A DNA stretch of 41,066 nucleotides, taken from positions 1-41,066 of IMG/VR virus record IMGVR_UViG_3300010371_000454; one strand, 5' to 3'. This document shows positions 14,263 to 21,319 of this stretch, one piece after another; within the stretch, counting starts at the first letter, position 1; each line of letters begins with the position of its first letter. The notes below the pieces were generated by a model. The model saw only the letters and a list, made by a program, of their open reading frames with translations, was not told the DNA's origin and made no database searches. The stretch is from a virus. The position numbers and the translations under genes were made by a program.

Positions 14263-14455
14263 AAAAGCTCAGGATAAGGCCGGTCGAGTTCGGAAGGACC
14301 GTGTAGCGCATTGCTTGTGGGTAAGTGTTGAGGTTTACCCAAAAAGCGTTTCATCTTTCAGTCGAAGGGCCGTTGCTGGTTACATGAGCCACGACCAGGG
14401 TGTCGATTGCGAACGCTGGATCGAGCGAAAAGAGAAGCCGAAAGGCAGCGCATGA
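14222..14455 (+). CDS. Small Cys-containing protein (77 aa, GTG start)
   Basis: The GTG at 14222 is preferred because AGGGGAA lies 6 nt upstream; an ATG at 14201 in the same frame is possible. The start (KQSCKTCALWDIEK), HCLWV and DCERWIE give the same four-Cys layout as the gene before it, so the two may be diverged duplicates. Confidence 0.65.
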   Translation: MKQSCKTCALWDIEKAQDKAGRVRKDRVAHCLWVSVEVYPKSVSSFSRRAVAGYMSHDQGVDCERWIERKEKPKGSA

Positions 14456-14598
14456 AAGTCATCCGCAAAACCATCGCCAGCATCGGCAGCGCCATCATCT
14501 TCGTGCTTGACACGGTGGCCTTCATGCTGCTGGGTGTGCTGTTCGGCATCGTGTTCATCGGCGTCCAGGTGGCGAGCTGGACGGGGAGTGAGAAGTGA
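14452..14598 (+). CDS. Single-span small membrane protein (48 aa)
   Basis: A short basic N-terminus (MKVIRKTIASIG) is followed by a hydrophobic region of about 30 residues (IIFVLDTVAFMLLGVLFGIV, then FIGVQVASW), enough for one or two membrane spans. ATGA and GTGA overlaps join it to its neighbours. Function unknown. Confidence 0.65.
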   Translation: MKVIRKTIASIGSAIIFVLDTVAFMLLGVLFGIVFIGVQVASWTGSEK

Positions 14599-14936
14599 GC
14601 AAATACGGAGCCAAGAAAACGACCGTGGCCGGTATCGAGTTCGACTCGAAAGCAGAGGCGCGCAGGTACGGCGAGCTGGTCATTCTGGAGCGGGCCGGAT
14701 ACATCAAGAATCTGGAACGGCAGCCAGTTTATATATTGCTGCCCGCGGTCGTGGTCGGTGGCCGCAAAAAACCCGCGTTGCGCTACAAAGCCGACTTTCG
14801 CTATTACGACACGAAAGCCAGGGAAACCGTGGTAGAGGACGTGAAATCCCCGGCTACCGCGAAGCTCGCCGCGTTCAGGATTAAGCGGCACGCAATGAAG
14901 CACATTCACGGCATTGAAGTGGCGGTGATCGCATGA
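14595..14936 (+). CDS. DUF1064 putative nuclease/resolvase
   Basis: The 113-residue protein starts with GTG in a GTGA overlap. It has the DUF1064 pattern FDSKAEARRYGELV (16-29), QPVYIL, LRYKADFRYYD (63-73) and VVEDVKSPATAKLAAFRIKR, with acidic and Lys residues arranged as in the PD-(D/E)xK fold (E in the first helix, D in ADFRY, ED-VK). DUF1064 proteins resemble T7 endonuclease I and may resolve replication or recombination intermediates. Confidence 0.85.
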   Translation: MSKYGAKKTTVAGIEFDSKAEARRYGELVILERAGYIKNLERQPVYILLPAVVVGGRKKPALRYKADFRYYDTKARETVVEDVKSPATAKLAAFRIKRHAMKHIHGIEVAVIA

Positions 14937-15229
14937 AGGTCTACATCGCAGGGGCAATGTCCGGCTTGCCAGATTTCAATTTTCCTGCGTTCCACGCTGA
15001 GGCATCGCGCCTACGCGGCGAAGGCTACACGGTGCTCAACCCCGCCGAAAACCCCGAGCCCCCATGTAAATCATGGGAGGGCTACATGCGCATGGCAATT
15101 GCGCAGGTGGTTCAGTGTGACGGCATTTTCATGCTGTCTGGCTGGGAGTACTCACGCGGCGCGCGGCTTGAACACCGGATCGCCAAAGCGCTGGGACTGA
15201 CGATTGCTTATCAGCGGGTGGCTGCATGA
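14933..15229 (+). CDS. DUF4406 protein (nucleoside deoxyribosyltransferase-like)
   Basis: MKVYIAGAMSGLPDFNFPAF is the hallmark start of DUF4406, followed by GYTVLNPAE, the MRMAIAQVVQCDGIFML strand-helix and WEYSRGARLEHRIAKALG. The fold is related to nucleoside 2-deoxyribosyltransferases. Whether it modifies nucleotides in the phage is unknown. Confidence 0.85.
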   Translation: MKVYIAGAMSGLPDFNFPAFHAEASRLRGEGYTVLNPAENPEPPCKSWEGYMRMAIAQVVQCDGIFMLSGWEYSRGARLEHRIAKALGLTIAYQRVAA

Positions 15230-15618
15230 CCAAGCGCACTTTCATCCTCGCCCACGCCGCCGCTCGCGCCAATGCGTTGCAGGCCGTCAAGGAGGCGCCT
15301 GATGGGTTCTCCGTGACGATCAAGGAGCCGACGCGCAACCTCGATCAAAACGCGAAGTTTCACGCAATCTGCTCTGACATCGCATGCGCCGGCATTGAAT
15401 GGGGCGGCAAAACGCGCACCGCCGAACAGTGGAAGGTGCTGCTGGTGTCTGGGCATGCCGTCGCCACCAAGGCCGGCAGCGAGATGGTGCCGGGCATTGA
15501 AGGCGAATTTGTCAATCTCAGGGAATCAACGGCGCTCATGAGCAAATCTCGCAGTTCCAGCTTGATCGAGTATGCGCTGGCGTTTCAGGCGATGCATGCA
15601 ACGGAGGTGTGCGCATGA
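15226..15618 (+). CDS. ninB: NinB/YbcN-like recombination protein
   Basis: The 130-residue protein has the NinB features: a start region RTFILAHAAARANAL, TIKEPTRNLDQNAKFHAICSD, and EQWKVLLVSGHAVATK. NinB (Orf of lambda) is a RecFOR-like recombination mediator that binds SSB and single-stranded DNA. It sits in the nin-like part of the early operon, before the Ref nuclease and the Q-like gene. Confidence 0.88.
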   Translation: MTKRTFILAHAAARANALQAVKEAPDGFSVTIKEPTRNLDQNAKFHAICSDIACAGIEWGGKTRTAEQWKVLLVSGHAVATKAGSEMVPGIEGEFVNLRESTALMSKSRSSSLIEYALAFQAMHATEVCA

Positions 15619-15833
15619 AATTCAAAGTCTACAGCTCCACCATGCATGCTCCCGATGGCCGTCTCTACAGCGTGCGCTACCTGCTCGATCCCGAGGAGCT
15701 GGCCGGGCTGCAAGCGGCAGGGCTTGTGATGGATAACGTGTGTGAGGTCATTGGCTTGCAGGAATGTGCCGACATCATCGCGGCGGACTTCGAGCGGCAG
15801 GAAGTGTGGGCTCAAGGAGGCTACACGCAATGA
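15615..15833 (+). CDS. Hypothetical early protein (72 aa)
   Basis: An alpha/beta protein with KFKVYSSTMHAPDGRLYSV at its start and the acidic helix LQECADIIAADFERQEVW near its end. The start at 15615 is set by the ATGA overlap with ninB. No family assigned. Confidence 0.65.
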   Translation: MKFKVYSSTMHAPDGRLYSVRYLLDPEELAGLQAAGLVMDNVCEVIGLQECADIIAADFERQEVWAQGGYTQ

Positions 15834-16294
15834 CCATGCTCGCGCGCACCGGCTTCAAACGCACGCCCTACGCGCGCGCGCCGCGCAGTGCGCTGGTGCC
15901 GGTCACGCGCGGGGTGCGCACGGCGTGCGTCGATGTGGCCCGGGCCCACCCCAAAGGCGAAAAGGCGCGACCCGGCAAGCGCGCTCCGACCATCGAGGAA
16001 ACGCGCTGGCTGGACGCGATCGTGCGCTACGGCTGCATCGCCTGTCGCCTCGACGGCATGCAGCCGCGCCCAACAGCGGTGCATCACATCGTTGACGGCG
16101 GCCGCCGACTGGGGCATCTGTTCTCGCTGGGCCTATGCGATCCGGGCCACCACCAAGGTGGCGAGTCGTTGGGTCTGGTCAGCCGCCATCCGTGGAAAGC
16201 CAGATTCGAGCAGCGGTACGGAACCGAAATGGATCTGCTTGCGTTTTTGCGCAGAGAAATTGCAGAAAAACAGCGAAAGGATGGGTTATTTTGA
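15830..16294 (+). CDS. Ref-like RecA-dependent nuclease
   Basis: The 154-residue protein has a basic unstructured N-terminus (residues 1-50) and a C-terminal HNH-type domain with CIACRLDG, AVHHIVDGGRRLGH and the LCDPGHHQGGE ... GLVSRHPWKARFEQRYGTE block, the signature of the P1 Ref family. Ref nucleases bind RecA filaments and cut displaced strands. The upstream extension in the frame is discarded because the start at 15830 has an ATGA overlap. Confidence 0.85.
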   Translation: MTMLARTGFKRTPYARAPRSALVPVTRGVRTACVDVARAHPKGEKARPGKRAPTIEETRWLDAIVRYGCIACRLDGMQPRPTAVHHIVDGGRRLGHLFSLGLCDPGHHQGGESLGLVSRHPWKARFEQRYGTEMDLLAFLRREIAEKQRKDGLF

Positions 16295-16472
16295 GCGATG
16301 TCAAGAAAATCTGGATGCACATTTTGGAAAACGGGCGCTGCACGGTTAACGAGATTGTGGGGACACAAAAATATCTCCCGATAGCGTGCGAAACCACATC
16401 AAGCACATGTACGACGCGGGCAACTTGTTCAACACGCGACTCGACCATCCCGCTGCATGTGACCATCCGTGA
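16291..16472 (+). pseudogene. Frameshifted small HTH gene
   Basis: A TTG start at 16291 (in a TTGA overlap, with AAGGATGGG upstream) begins SDVKKIWMHILENGRCTVNEI. At about 16354-16357 the frame shifts: the continuation in the next frame is ISPDSVRNHIKHMYDAGNLF, a clear second half of a winged-helix/HTH domain, up to the stop at 16470. One missing T in GAGATT(T)GTGGGG would restore the frame and give CGDTK at the junction. It is a recent frameshift, a programmed shift or a sequencing error. Confidence 0.65.
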
Positions 16473-16528
16473 TCTGGATGTGGGAGGAGTGCGAGTAGAA
16501 GGGGCGACATCTTGATGGGCGAACTCGA

Positions 16529-16951
16529 ATGACGCGCATCAGTCCCGTCGAGCGTGCGGTCATTGCCGCCCAGTGGCGCAGCACGAATACCAGCGCGCGC
16601 ATCCATGCGCTGATCGGGGAAAACAGCCACGCCATGGTCAACCAGGCGGGGAGGGTGCTGTTTGTCATCCTCGGGGCTGCGCTCGCGCAGGGTATGCGCT
16701 CTGACGATCCAGATATTCGTATCGTGCGCGGCGCCGTGAACGCGCTGCACGACCAAGCCGGCGAGCCCGAGATCCCCGAATCGCGCCGGGCTGCGATCGT
16801 GAGTGGCCTGTATGCCTGCGACCGACTGCGCTGGCAGCTTGACCGCAAGTGCATCAACGACGCCATCTGCGACCTGGAGCTCAAGCTGCGCGGCGGTGAT
16901 GTGCGGCTTGAGGATTTTCAGGGTCTTGTTTCTAAGGAAATGCATGCTTGA
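16529..16951 (+). CDS. Hypothetical phage protein before the Q-like gene (140 aa)
   Basis: A mostly helical protein (SPVERAVIAAQWRSTNTSA, then ARIHALIGEN and a hydrophobic segment VLFVILGAALAQGM) with a C-terminal region DRKCINDAICDLELKLR. Similar proteins precede late regulators in related prophages in my recollection. A 5-codon mini-frame (16514-16531) preceded by AAGGGG ends on its ATG and could couple its translation. Function unknown. Confidence 0.65.
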   Translation: MTRISPVERAVIAAQWRSTNTSARIHALIGENSHAMVNQAGRVLFVILGAALAQGMRSDDPDIRIVRGAVNALHDQAGEPEIPESRRAAIVSGLYACDRLRWQLDRKCINDAICDLELKLRGGDVRLEDFQGLVSKEMHA

Positions 16952-17591
16952 CAATACCGAACGGCCGAACGTGGAGGAAGCGTACACCTCAGCCGGCAAC
17001 ACCAGCGACCTGACCGTTGAGGCCGAGCGCCGTGGGGACGGGGATGTGCTGATCGCGGCCGGCTGGAGCTCATCCCGGCTGGGCGCCGCGCTCTTGCGCC
17101 TGCATTCGGAGTGGGACGCCGCAGAGAAACCGAAAAAGCCGACACCACAGGCGATTGAGGCGCTGGCCTACACGCTGCCGCGCATCGACAAGACTGATGC
17201 GCTGGACATCAAGGCAGCCATGGCTCTGGCCAACGCCTGGCACCTGCACGAGCTCAAGATGCTGCTGGGCAAGCTCAAGGCGCTGCCGGACGTGCGCCGC
17301 GAGGTGGCGATGCAGGCCGCGCGCTGGCGCATGACCGATTGCCAGAACAAGGCCGGCGCAGTCATCAAATACTGGCTCGACCCGACCTGTCATGCCTGCG
17401 AAGGGCGCAAATGGAAGCTGATCCGGGACACTCCGGCGCTGTCAAGCCGACCTTGCCACGTCTGCCATGCGAGCGGGGTTGCGCCGGTTCCAGCGGGGCA
17501 GGAAGGGCGCCGGCTGGCGAATTATCTGGACGATTGCGTGAGCCGAGCGCGCAGCTCGATCAAAAGCCGCTTGCAAAATCTGCAAAAGTAG
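16944..17591 (+). CDS. Q-like late antitermination protein
   Basis: The 215-residue protein has a helical N-terminal and middle part and a zinc finger with CHAC (149-152) and CHVC (171-174), the DnaJ-like pattern of P22/phi21-type Q proteins (CxxCEGRKW ... CxxCxASG). The C-terminal helix (YLDDCVSRARSSIKSRL) is basic. It is the last gene of the early operon, directly followed by a promoter, a structured leader and a terminator, exactly where a Q protein acts. The assignment rests on the finger and this context. Confidence 0.7.
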   Translation: MLDNTERPNVEEAYTSAGNTSDLTVEAERRGDGDVLIAAGWSSSRLGAALLRLHSEWDAAEKPKKPTPQAIEALAYTLPRIDKTDALDIKAAMALANAWHLHELKMLLGKLKALPDVRREVAMQAARWRMTDCQNKAGAVIKYWLDPTCHACEGRKWKLIRDTPALSSRPCHVCHASGVAPVPAGQEGRRLANYLDDCVSRARSSIKSRLQNLQK

Positions 17592-17600
17592 GGTTAGAAT
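17571..17600 (+). promoter_or_regulatory. Candidate late promoter pR'
   Basis: TTGCAA (17571-17576), 18-bp spacer, TAGAAT (17595-17600; five of six). The -35 lies within the last codons of the Q-like gene. Transcription would start near 17607. A Q-binding element would be expected between or around the two boxes; I see no defined motif. Confidence 0.6.
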
Positions 17601-17606
17601 TGCGGT

Positions 17607-17741
17607 AGATGGCCGCAGAGAATGCTGATTCTCTCGCGCCTCGACAGTCCATCGAGCGCCCAATCAGGCCCGTCCTGAGCGGTAGAAGCCGATGGATAGG
17701 CGTCCCCAGAATTTGCCAAGCCACCACAGCGATGGCTTTTT
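17607..17741 (+). ncRNA. Structured late leader RNA, 6S-like (about 135 nt)
   Basis: From the predicted pR' start to the terminator the RNA can form a 7-bp hairpin (AGAGAAT/ATTCTCT, 17617-17634) and a longer stem (TCCATCG 17648-17654 with CGATGGA 17690-17696) that encloses TCAGG/CCTGA. In lambda the comparable short transcript from pR' is a stable terminated RNA. No coding frame is convincing here. Confidence 0.5.
17718..17741 (+). terminator. Candidate late terminator tR'
   Basis: AAGCCA (17718-17723) pairs with TGGCTT (17733-17738) around a 9-nt loop, followed by T residues to 17741. Its place between pR' and the terminase genes fits the target of a Q-type antiterminator. Confidence 0.65.
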
Positions 17742-17798
17742 CGTTTGGGCTGATTCCCTTAGCGCACCCAACAATCCGGCAATATCACCGGGCCTTTA

Positions 17799-17859
17799 GG
17801 GTGGTGAATACACGAATGCGCTTTGGGTTTGCCGGGTTCGAGTCCCGGTCAGCCACCCC
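17799..17859 (+). other. tRNA-like fold lacking D and anticodon arms
   Basis: A perfect T arm (CCGGG 17832-17836, loop TTCGAGT, CCCGG 17844-17848) is followed without a gap by TCAGCCACCC, which pairs with GGGTGGTGA (17799-17807) with one bulged G. The geometry of stacked acceptor and T arms is that of a tRNA, but only 24 nt lie where D and anticodon arms should be. It cannot be a normal tRNA. GGGCTGA at 17747-17753 and TCACC at 17785-17789 offer competing pairings. Confidence 0.5.
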
Positions 17860-18168
17860 TCTAGCCCCCCAGTTGTCCAAGAGTTAGGGGCAAACCGCGG
17901 CGCGACAACGGCGACCGCACCCTTTTCCGCCGCCGCGATCACGCTTTCGCACACGACAAGTTCAAGAGGTGCTGCATCGTGGCGGCGAATCTCTCGCCAC
18001 CTCTACAACCAGCAGTTGCCATCCTGCCCGACAGGGCGCGGCACAGGTGTATGTGGCACCGCCAGCGTGCCTCTAGTGGCGCAAAACAGGCACAGCCCAG
18101 TACGAGCAAAGGCGCAATCCGCTGTCTCCCGGCCCATTGCGCGCGGGGCTGGGCAATCCATTCCGACC
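17860..18168 (+). other. Non-coding interval before terS
   Basis: About 310 bp without a supported gene. It includes a GTGGCG/CGCCAC hairpin near 17979-18000 and several GC-rich inverted stretches. The region between the late leader and the small terminase gene is a reasonable place for the packaging start site, but I cannot point to a pac or cos sequence. Confidence 0.35.
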
Positions 18169-18657
18169 ATGACAAACGCAAAGACGCCCTCCCTGAAAAA
18201 ACAAGGGGGGCAGAGCAAATACACCAGCGACATTGCCAACGCAATTTGTGAGCGCATCGCGGAAGGTGAGCCTTTGTATGCGATTTGCCGCGAGAAAGGC
18301 ATGCCAGCGTGGCGCACGGTCTACGACTGGATCGCGGCGCGGCCAGAGTTCGCCGCAGGGTTCGCGCGCGCGCGGGAGGTGGGTTTTGATGCCATCGCTG
18401 CCCAGGCGCTGCAGATCGCCGACACGCCGCAAGAGGGTGTGCGCCACGAGGTCACTGATGACGGCAAGACCAAAGAGGTGCGTGAAGACATGTTGGGCCA
18501 TCGCAAGCTGCAGATCGAGACGCGACTGAAGCTGCTGGCCAAGTGGTCGCCGAAGCGCTACGGCGAAAAGATCGAGCAGACGCTGCAAGGCCCCGACGGC
18601 AACGGCCTGCGCATCGAGATCGTCAACTACGCGGCCATTCCGCAGGAGAAACCATGA
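18169..18657 (+). CDS. terS: Terminase small subunit
   Basis: The 162-residue protein begins with a short basic region and a helix-turn-helix (YTSDIANAICERIAEGE, LYAICREKGMPAWRTVYDWI) that should recognise the packaging site. The central helices (ARAREVGFDAIAAQAL) should form the oligomer, and a C-terminal region (HRKLQIETRLKLLAKWSPKR, then YGEKI) is characteristic of the terminase small-subunit family with this architecture. The upstream frame to 18016 is rejected because it is low-complexity and has no start support. Confidence 0.88.
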   Translation: MTNAKTPSLKKQGGQSKYTSDIANAICERIAEGEPLYAICREKGMPAWRTVYDWIAARPEFAAGFARAREVGFDAIAAQALQIADTPQEGVRHEVTDDGKTKEVREDMLGHRKLQIETRLKLLAKWSPKRYGEKIEQTLQGPDGNGLRIEIVNYAAIPQEKP

Positions 18658-18923
18658 AACTCAACGCTGCTGCCCGCAAAGCCATGCCCAAATCCGAATT
18701 TGCCGGCCCCGGCAAGTCCTTCCCGGTCAACGACAAGGCCCATGCAAAGCTGGCGATCCCGATGGCCACGCGCTCCGAGCGCGCCGGCAATATCAGCGCC
18801 GGCACAGCCGACAAGATCAAGGCGACGGCCCGCGCCAGGCTTGGTGAGGGCAAGACCGAACGGCGTGGCGGGGTGCGCCATCCGGCATCCCACGCGGAAT
18901 TCGAGGCGCTCGGCAGCGATTGA
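18654..18923 (+). CDS. Small phage protein between terminase subunits (89 aa)
   Basis: The protein contains GPGKSFPVNDKAHAKLAI ... ATRSERAGNIS and a basic helix (ADKIKATARARLGEG). I recognise this pattern from small proteins encoded near phage terminases or heads (it resembles a module found in phage putative head/maturation proteins). Role unknown. ATGA overlap with terS, 1-bp TGATG overlap with terL. Confidence 0.7.
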   Translation: MKLNAAARKAMPKSEFAGPGKSFPVNDKAHAKLAIPMATRSERAGNISAGTADKIKATARARLGEGKTERRGGVRHPASHAEFEALGSD

Positions 18924-20200
18924 TGCGCATACCGCACGACTGGGAGCCACGCCCTCACCAGTTGCCACTGTTGCAGGCGCTCGGCAGCGGGAAAAAACGT
19001 GCGGTTTGCGTGTGGCATCGCCGCGCCGGCAAGGACAGCGCCAGCCTGAACTACACGGCCACAGCGGCGCTGCAGCGTGTGGGGGTGTATTGGCACATGC
19101 TGCCCACCGCGGCCCAGGCTCGTAAGGTCGTGTGGGACGGCATCGACAGCGCCGGGCGTCGCATCGTTGATCAGGTGTTCCCGGCTGAACTCCGAAAGAC
19201 CTCGCACACAAACGAAATGCGCATCGAGTTGATCAACGGCTCGATCTGGCAGTGCGTGGGCAGCGACAACTACAACTCGCTGGTGGGAGCGAACCCGGTC
19301 GGTGTGATCTTCAGCGAGTACAGCGTGGCCGACCCGCGTGCGTGGGACTACATCCGGCCCATCTTGGCAGAGAACGGCGGATGGGCCGTGTTCATCTACA
19401 CGCCACGCGGCAAAAATCACGGCTACACGCTGTGGAAGATGGCGCAGCAGCAGCCCGACTGGTTTTGCCAGGTGCTCACTGTGGATGACACGGCCATATT
19501 GAGCAAGGCGGACATCGATGGCGAGCGGCGCTCAGGCATGTCGCATGCCATGCTGCAGCAAGAGTACTACTGCAGCTTCGAAGCGGCGCTGGAGGGCGCT
19601 TACTACGGTGCATTGATGGACAAGGCGCTGGTCGACAAGCACATCGGCCGCGTTCCCTACGACGCGGCGATGGGCGTCGATACCGCGTGGGACTTGGGGA
19701 TCGGCGACGCCACTGCGATCTGGTTCTTTCAGCGCACGGGGCTTGAGGTGCGCTTGATCGACTACTACGAGGCGTCTGGCGAGGGCTTTGCGCACTACGC
19801 CAAGGTCTTGAATGAGCGCAGCTATACGTACAACAAGCACTGGGCGCCGCACGATATCGAGGTCCGCGAGCTGGGTACCGGCAAGAGCCGCAAAGAGGTG
19901 GCCGGCAATCACGGCATCCGGTTCGAGGTGGTACCGAAGCTGAGCGTCGAGGACGGTATCGAGGCGGCTCGCGTGCTGATTCCGCGCTGCTGGTTCGACG
20001 CGGAGAAATGCGACCGCGGCATCGAAGCGCTCAAGAGCTACCGCAAGGCCTACAACGAAAAGCTGCAGACGTGGAGCAGCTCGCCCATTCACGACTGGGC
20101 CAGCCACGGCGCTGACGCATTCCGTTATCTCGCCATCGTGGCCGACCGCAAGAGCATGGATCTGGCGCCGCTGAAATACGGTCCTTCTGGAGTAATTTGA
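18923..20200 (+). CDS. terL: Terminase large subunit
   Basis: The 425-residue DNA-packaging ATPase-nuclease. The ATPase domain shows a Walker-A-like WHRRAGKDS (31-39), Walker B VGVIFSE (126-132) and the coupling region YTPRG (160-164). The RNase-H-like nuclease domain starts at about 250 with GVDTAWDLGIGDATA (catalytic D253) and continues with HDIEVRE and, near the C-terminus, HDWASHGADAFRYL. The ATG at 18923 is used (TGATG with the previous stop); a TTG three bases upstream is possible. Confidence 0.93.
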   Translation: MRIPHDWEPRPHQLPLLQALGSGKKRAVCVWHRRAGKDSASLNYTATAALQRVGVYWHMLPTAAQARKVVWDGIDSAGRRIVDQVFPAELRKTSHTNEMRIELINGSIWQCVGSDNYNSLVGANPVGVIFSEYSVADPRAWDYIRPILAENGGWAVFIYTPRGKNHGYTLWKMAQQQPDWFCQVLTVDDTAILSKADIDGERRSGMSHAMLQQEYYCSFEAALEGAYYGALMDKALVDKHIGRVPYDAAMGVDTAWDLGIGDATAIWFFQRTGLEVRLIDYYEASGEGFAHYAKVLNERSYTYNKHWAPHDIEVRELGTGKSRKEVAGNHGIRFEVVPKLSVEDGIEAARVLIPRCWFDAEKCDRGIEALKSYRKAYNEKLQTWSSSPIHDWASHGADAFRYLAIVADRKSMDLAPLKYGPSGVI

Positions 20201-20201
20201 A

Positions 20202-20456
20202 ATGACAACCTACAACACCATCAGTTCCTCAGTCCCGGCTGATTACGCGCAGGCCGTGACACCCAGCGACACCGTTGACCTATCGAACGCATGTCGTGGG
20301 ATTTTCGTTGGTGGAGGCGGAACGCTTGTCGTACATATGATGGATGGTGCACAGGTCACTTTCACCGGCCTTGTGTCTGGCCAAATACTGCCGATTCGTT
20401 GCACCCGAATTCTTGCCACAGGCACGACCGCAACAAATATCGTGGCGCTGTACTGA
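20202..20456 (+). CDS. Spike-base/head-decoration-like protein (84 aa)
   Basis: The small beta-rich protein contains SSVPADYAQAVTPSDTVDL, IFVGGGGTLVV, GQILPIRCTRILATGT and IVALY. The sequence type is shared with small phage surface proteins annotated as spike-base (RCAP_Rcc01079-like) proteins. Direct placement after terL, 1 bp from its stop, suggests it is made with the head genes; a decoration or spike-attachment role is inferred. Confidence 0.7.
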   Translation: MTTYNTISSSVPADYAQAVTPSDTVDLSNACRGIFVGGGGTLVVHMMDGAQVTFTGLVSGQILPIRCTRILATGTTATNIVALY

Positions 20457-20457
20457 A

Positions 20458-21132
20458 ATGATGGGCTTAGGCGTCGCGCAGGATTTGTCTGCGTTGGGCG
20501 GGTACGCTCGATCGTTCGTCTCTCGCGCCAGCACCGCCACCTACATCGACCCCAACGGCGTGCTGCAAACCGCAGGCGTCAACGTGCCGAGGTATCAGAA
20601 CGGGGCGCTGCTGGTGGAGGGGGCGGCGACGAATGCACTCGTTCCTTCATCAGACCTGACAAACGCCGCGTGGCTTAATCAGGCGAATGCGACAACCGTC
20701 CTGATGACGGATGGGAATAATGAGATTTTCACCCGCGTCACGAGTGCCGGCTATAGCGGCAATCTTCGGCTTGTGAACATCTGCACTGCGGGCTATGTGC
20801 CGCCGAATAATGGGCCGGCGACCTACGCATTGCAGATAAGAGGAGCCCCCGCACTCCTACAAATTTCGGCGTATGCGTTAGGGTACACCGACCTTATCTA
20901 TGCGCAAGCAAGCTTCGCAGGCTCCGTAGATTGGGTGCTACTTTACTGCACGATACCAAACTGCGGCGCAGCCCGAACAAACTGGGAGGCTGATATTTAT
21001 TTTCCGACCGGCGGTACTGGGCCTACGGACATTAGACGCACACAGCTTACGGCTGAGCTTGCCCCCTCCAGCTACATCCCCACCACCAGCGCCCCAGTTA
21101 CGCGGGCGGCGGATATCACGGCGCAGATTTGA
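20458..21132 (+). CDS. Phage structural protein with LamG/CBM-like domain
   Basis: The 224-residue protein (start at 20458 or 20461) opens with FVSRASTATYIDPNGVLQTA and LLVEGAATNALVPSSDLTNA, then a beta-sandwich region, and ends with TAELAPSSYIPTTSAPVTRA. These blocks are typical of phage tail-fibre or surface proteins with a concanavalin-like sandwich. Its place between terminase and portal genes is unusual. AT content is higher than in neighbouring genes, which hints at separate acquisition. Confidence 0.7.
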   Translation: MMGLGVAQDLSALGGYARSFVSRASTATYIDPNGVLQTAGVNVPRYQNGALLVEGAATNALVPSSDLTNAAWLNQANATTVLMTDGNNEIFTRVTSAGYSGNLRLVNICTAGYVPPNNGPATYALQIRGAPALLQISAYALGYTDLIYAQASFAGSVDWVLLYCTIPNCGAARTNWEADIYFPTGGTGPTDIRRTQLTAELAPSSYIPTTSAPVTRAADITAQI

Positions 21133-21133
21133 T

Positions 21134-21319
21134 ATGAGCATTGCACTGTGGGCCGAAATGGAAACCCTGAAACGCCGCGTGGCGCAGCTTGAACGCCGCA
21201 ACGACAGGGACTACGCCGAATTGCTGCTGCGCATGGGTGAGCGCCTGACAGCACTGGAGCAGCGTCCGGAGCCCCGCAAGGCAGGGCGCCCCGCAAAAAC
21301 CAAAGAACATCCTCAATGA
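21134..21319 (+). CDS. Short coiled-coil protein (61 aa)
   Basis: A 61-residue charged protein with heptad-like spacing (LWAEMETLKRRVAQLERR ... LLLRMGERLTALEQR), predicted to be a short coiled coil, and a basic tail (GRPAKTKE). It is coupled by ATGA to the portal gene. Function unknown. Confidence 0.7.
   Translation: MSIALWAEMETLKRRVAQLERRNDRDYAELLLRMGERLTALEQRPEPRKAGRPAKTKEHPQ

Noticed and set aside
16478-16531. Five-codon frame before 16529 as a gene
   Set aside because: Too short to claim as a gene; mentioned only as possible translational coupling.
17746-17855. A 109-nt tRNA using GGGCTGA as 5' acceptor strand
   Set aside because: The distance leaves 78 nt for D, anticodon and variable arms, no D or anticodon arm forms, and position 1 mismatches. 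Kept only as a competing pairing.
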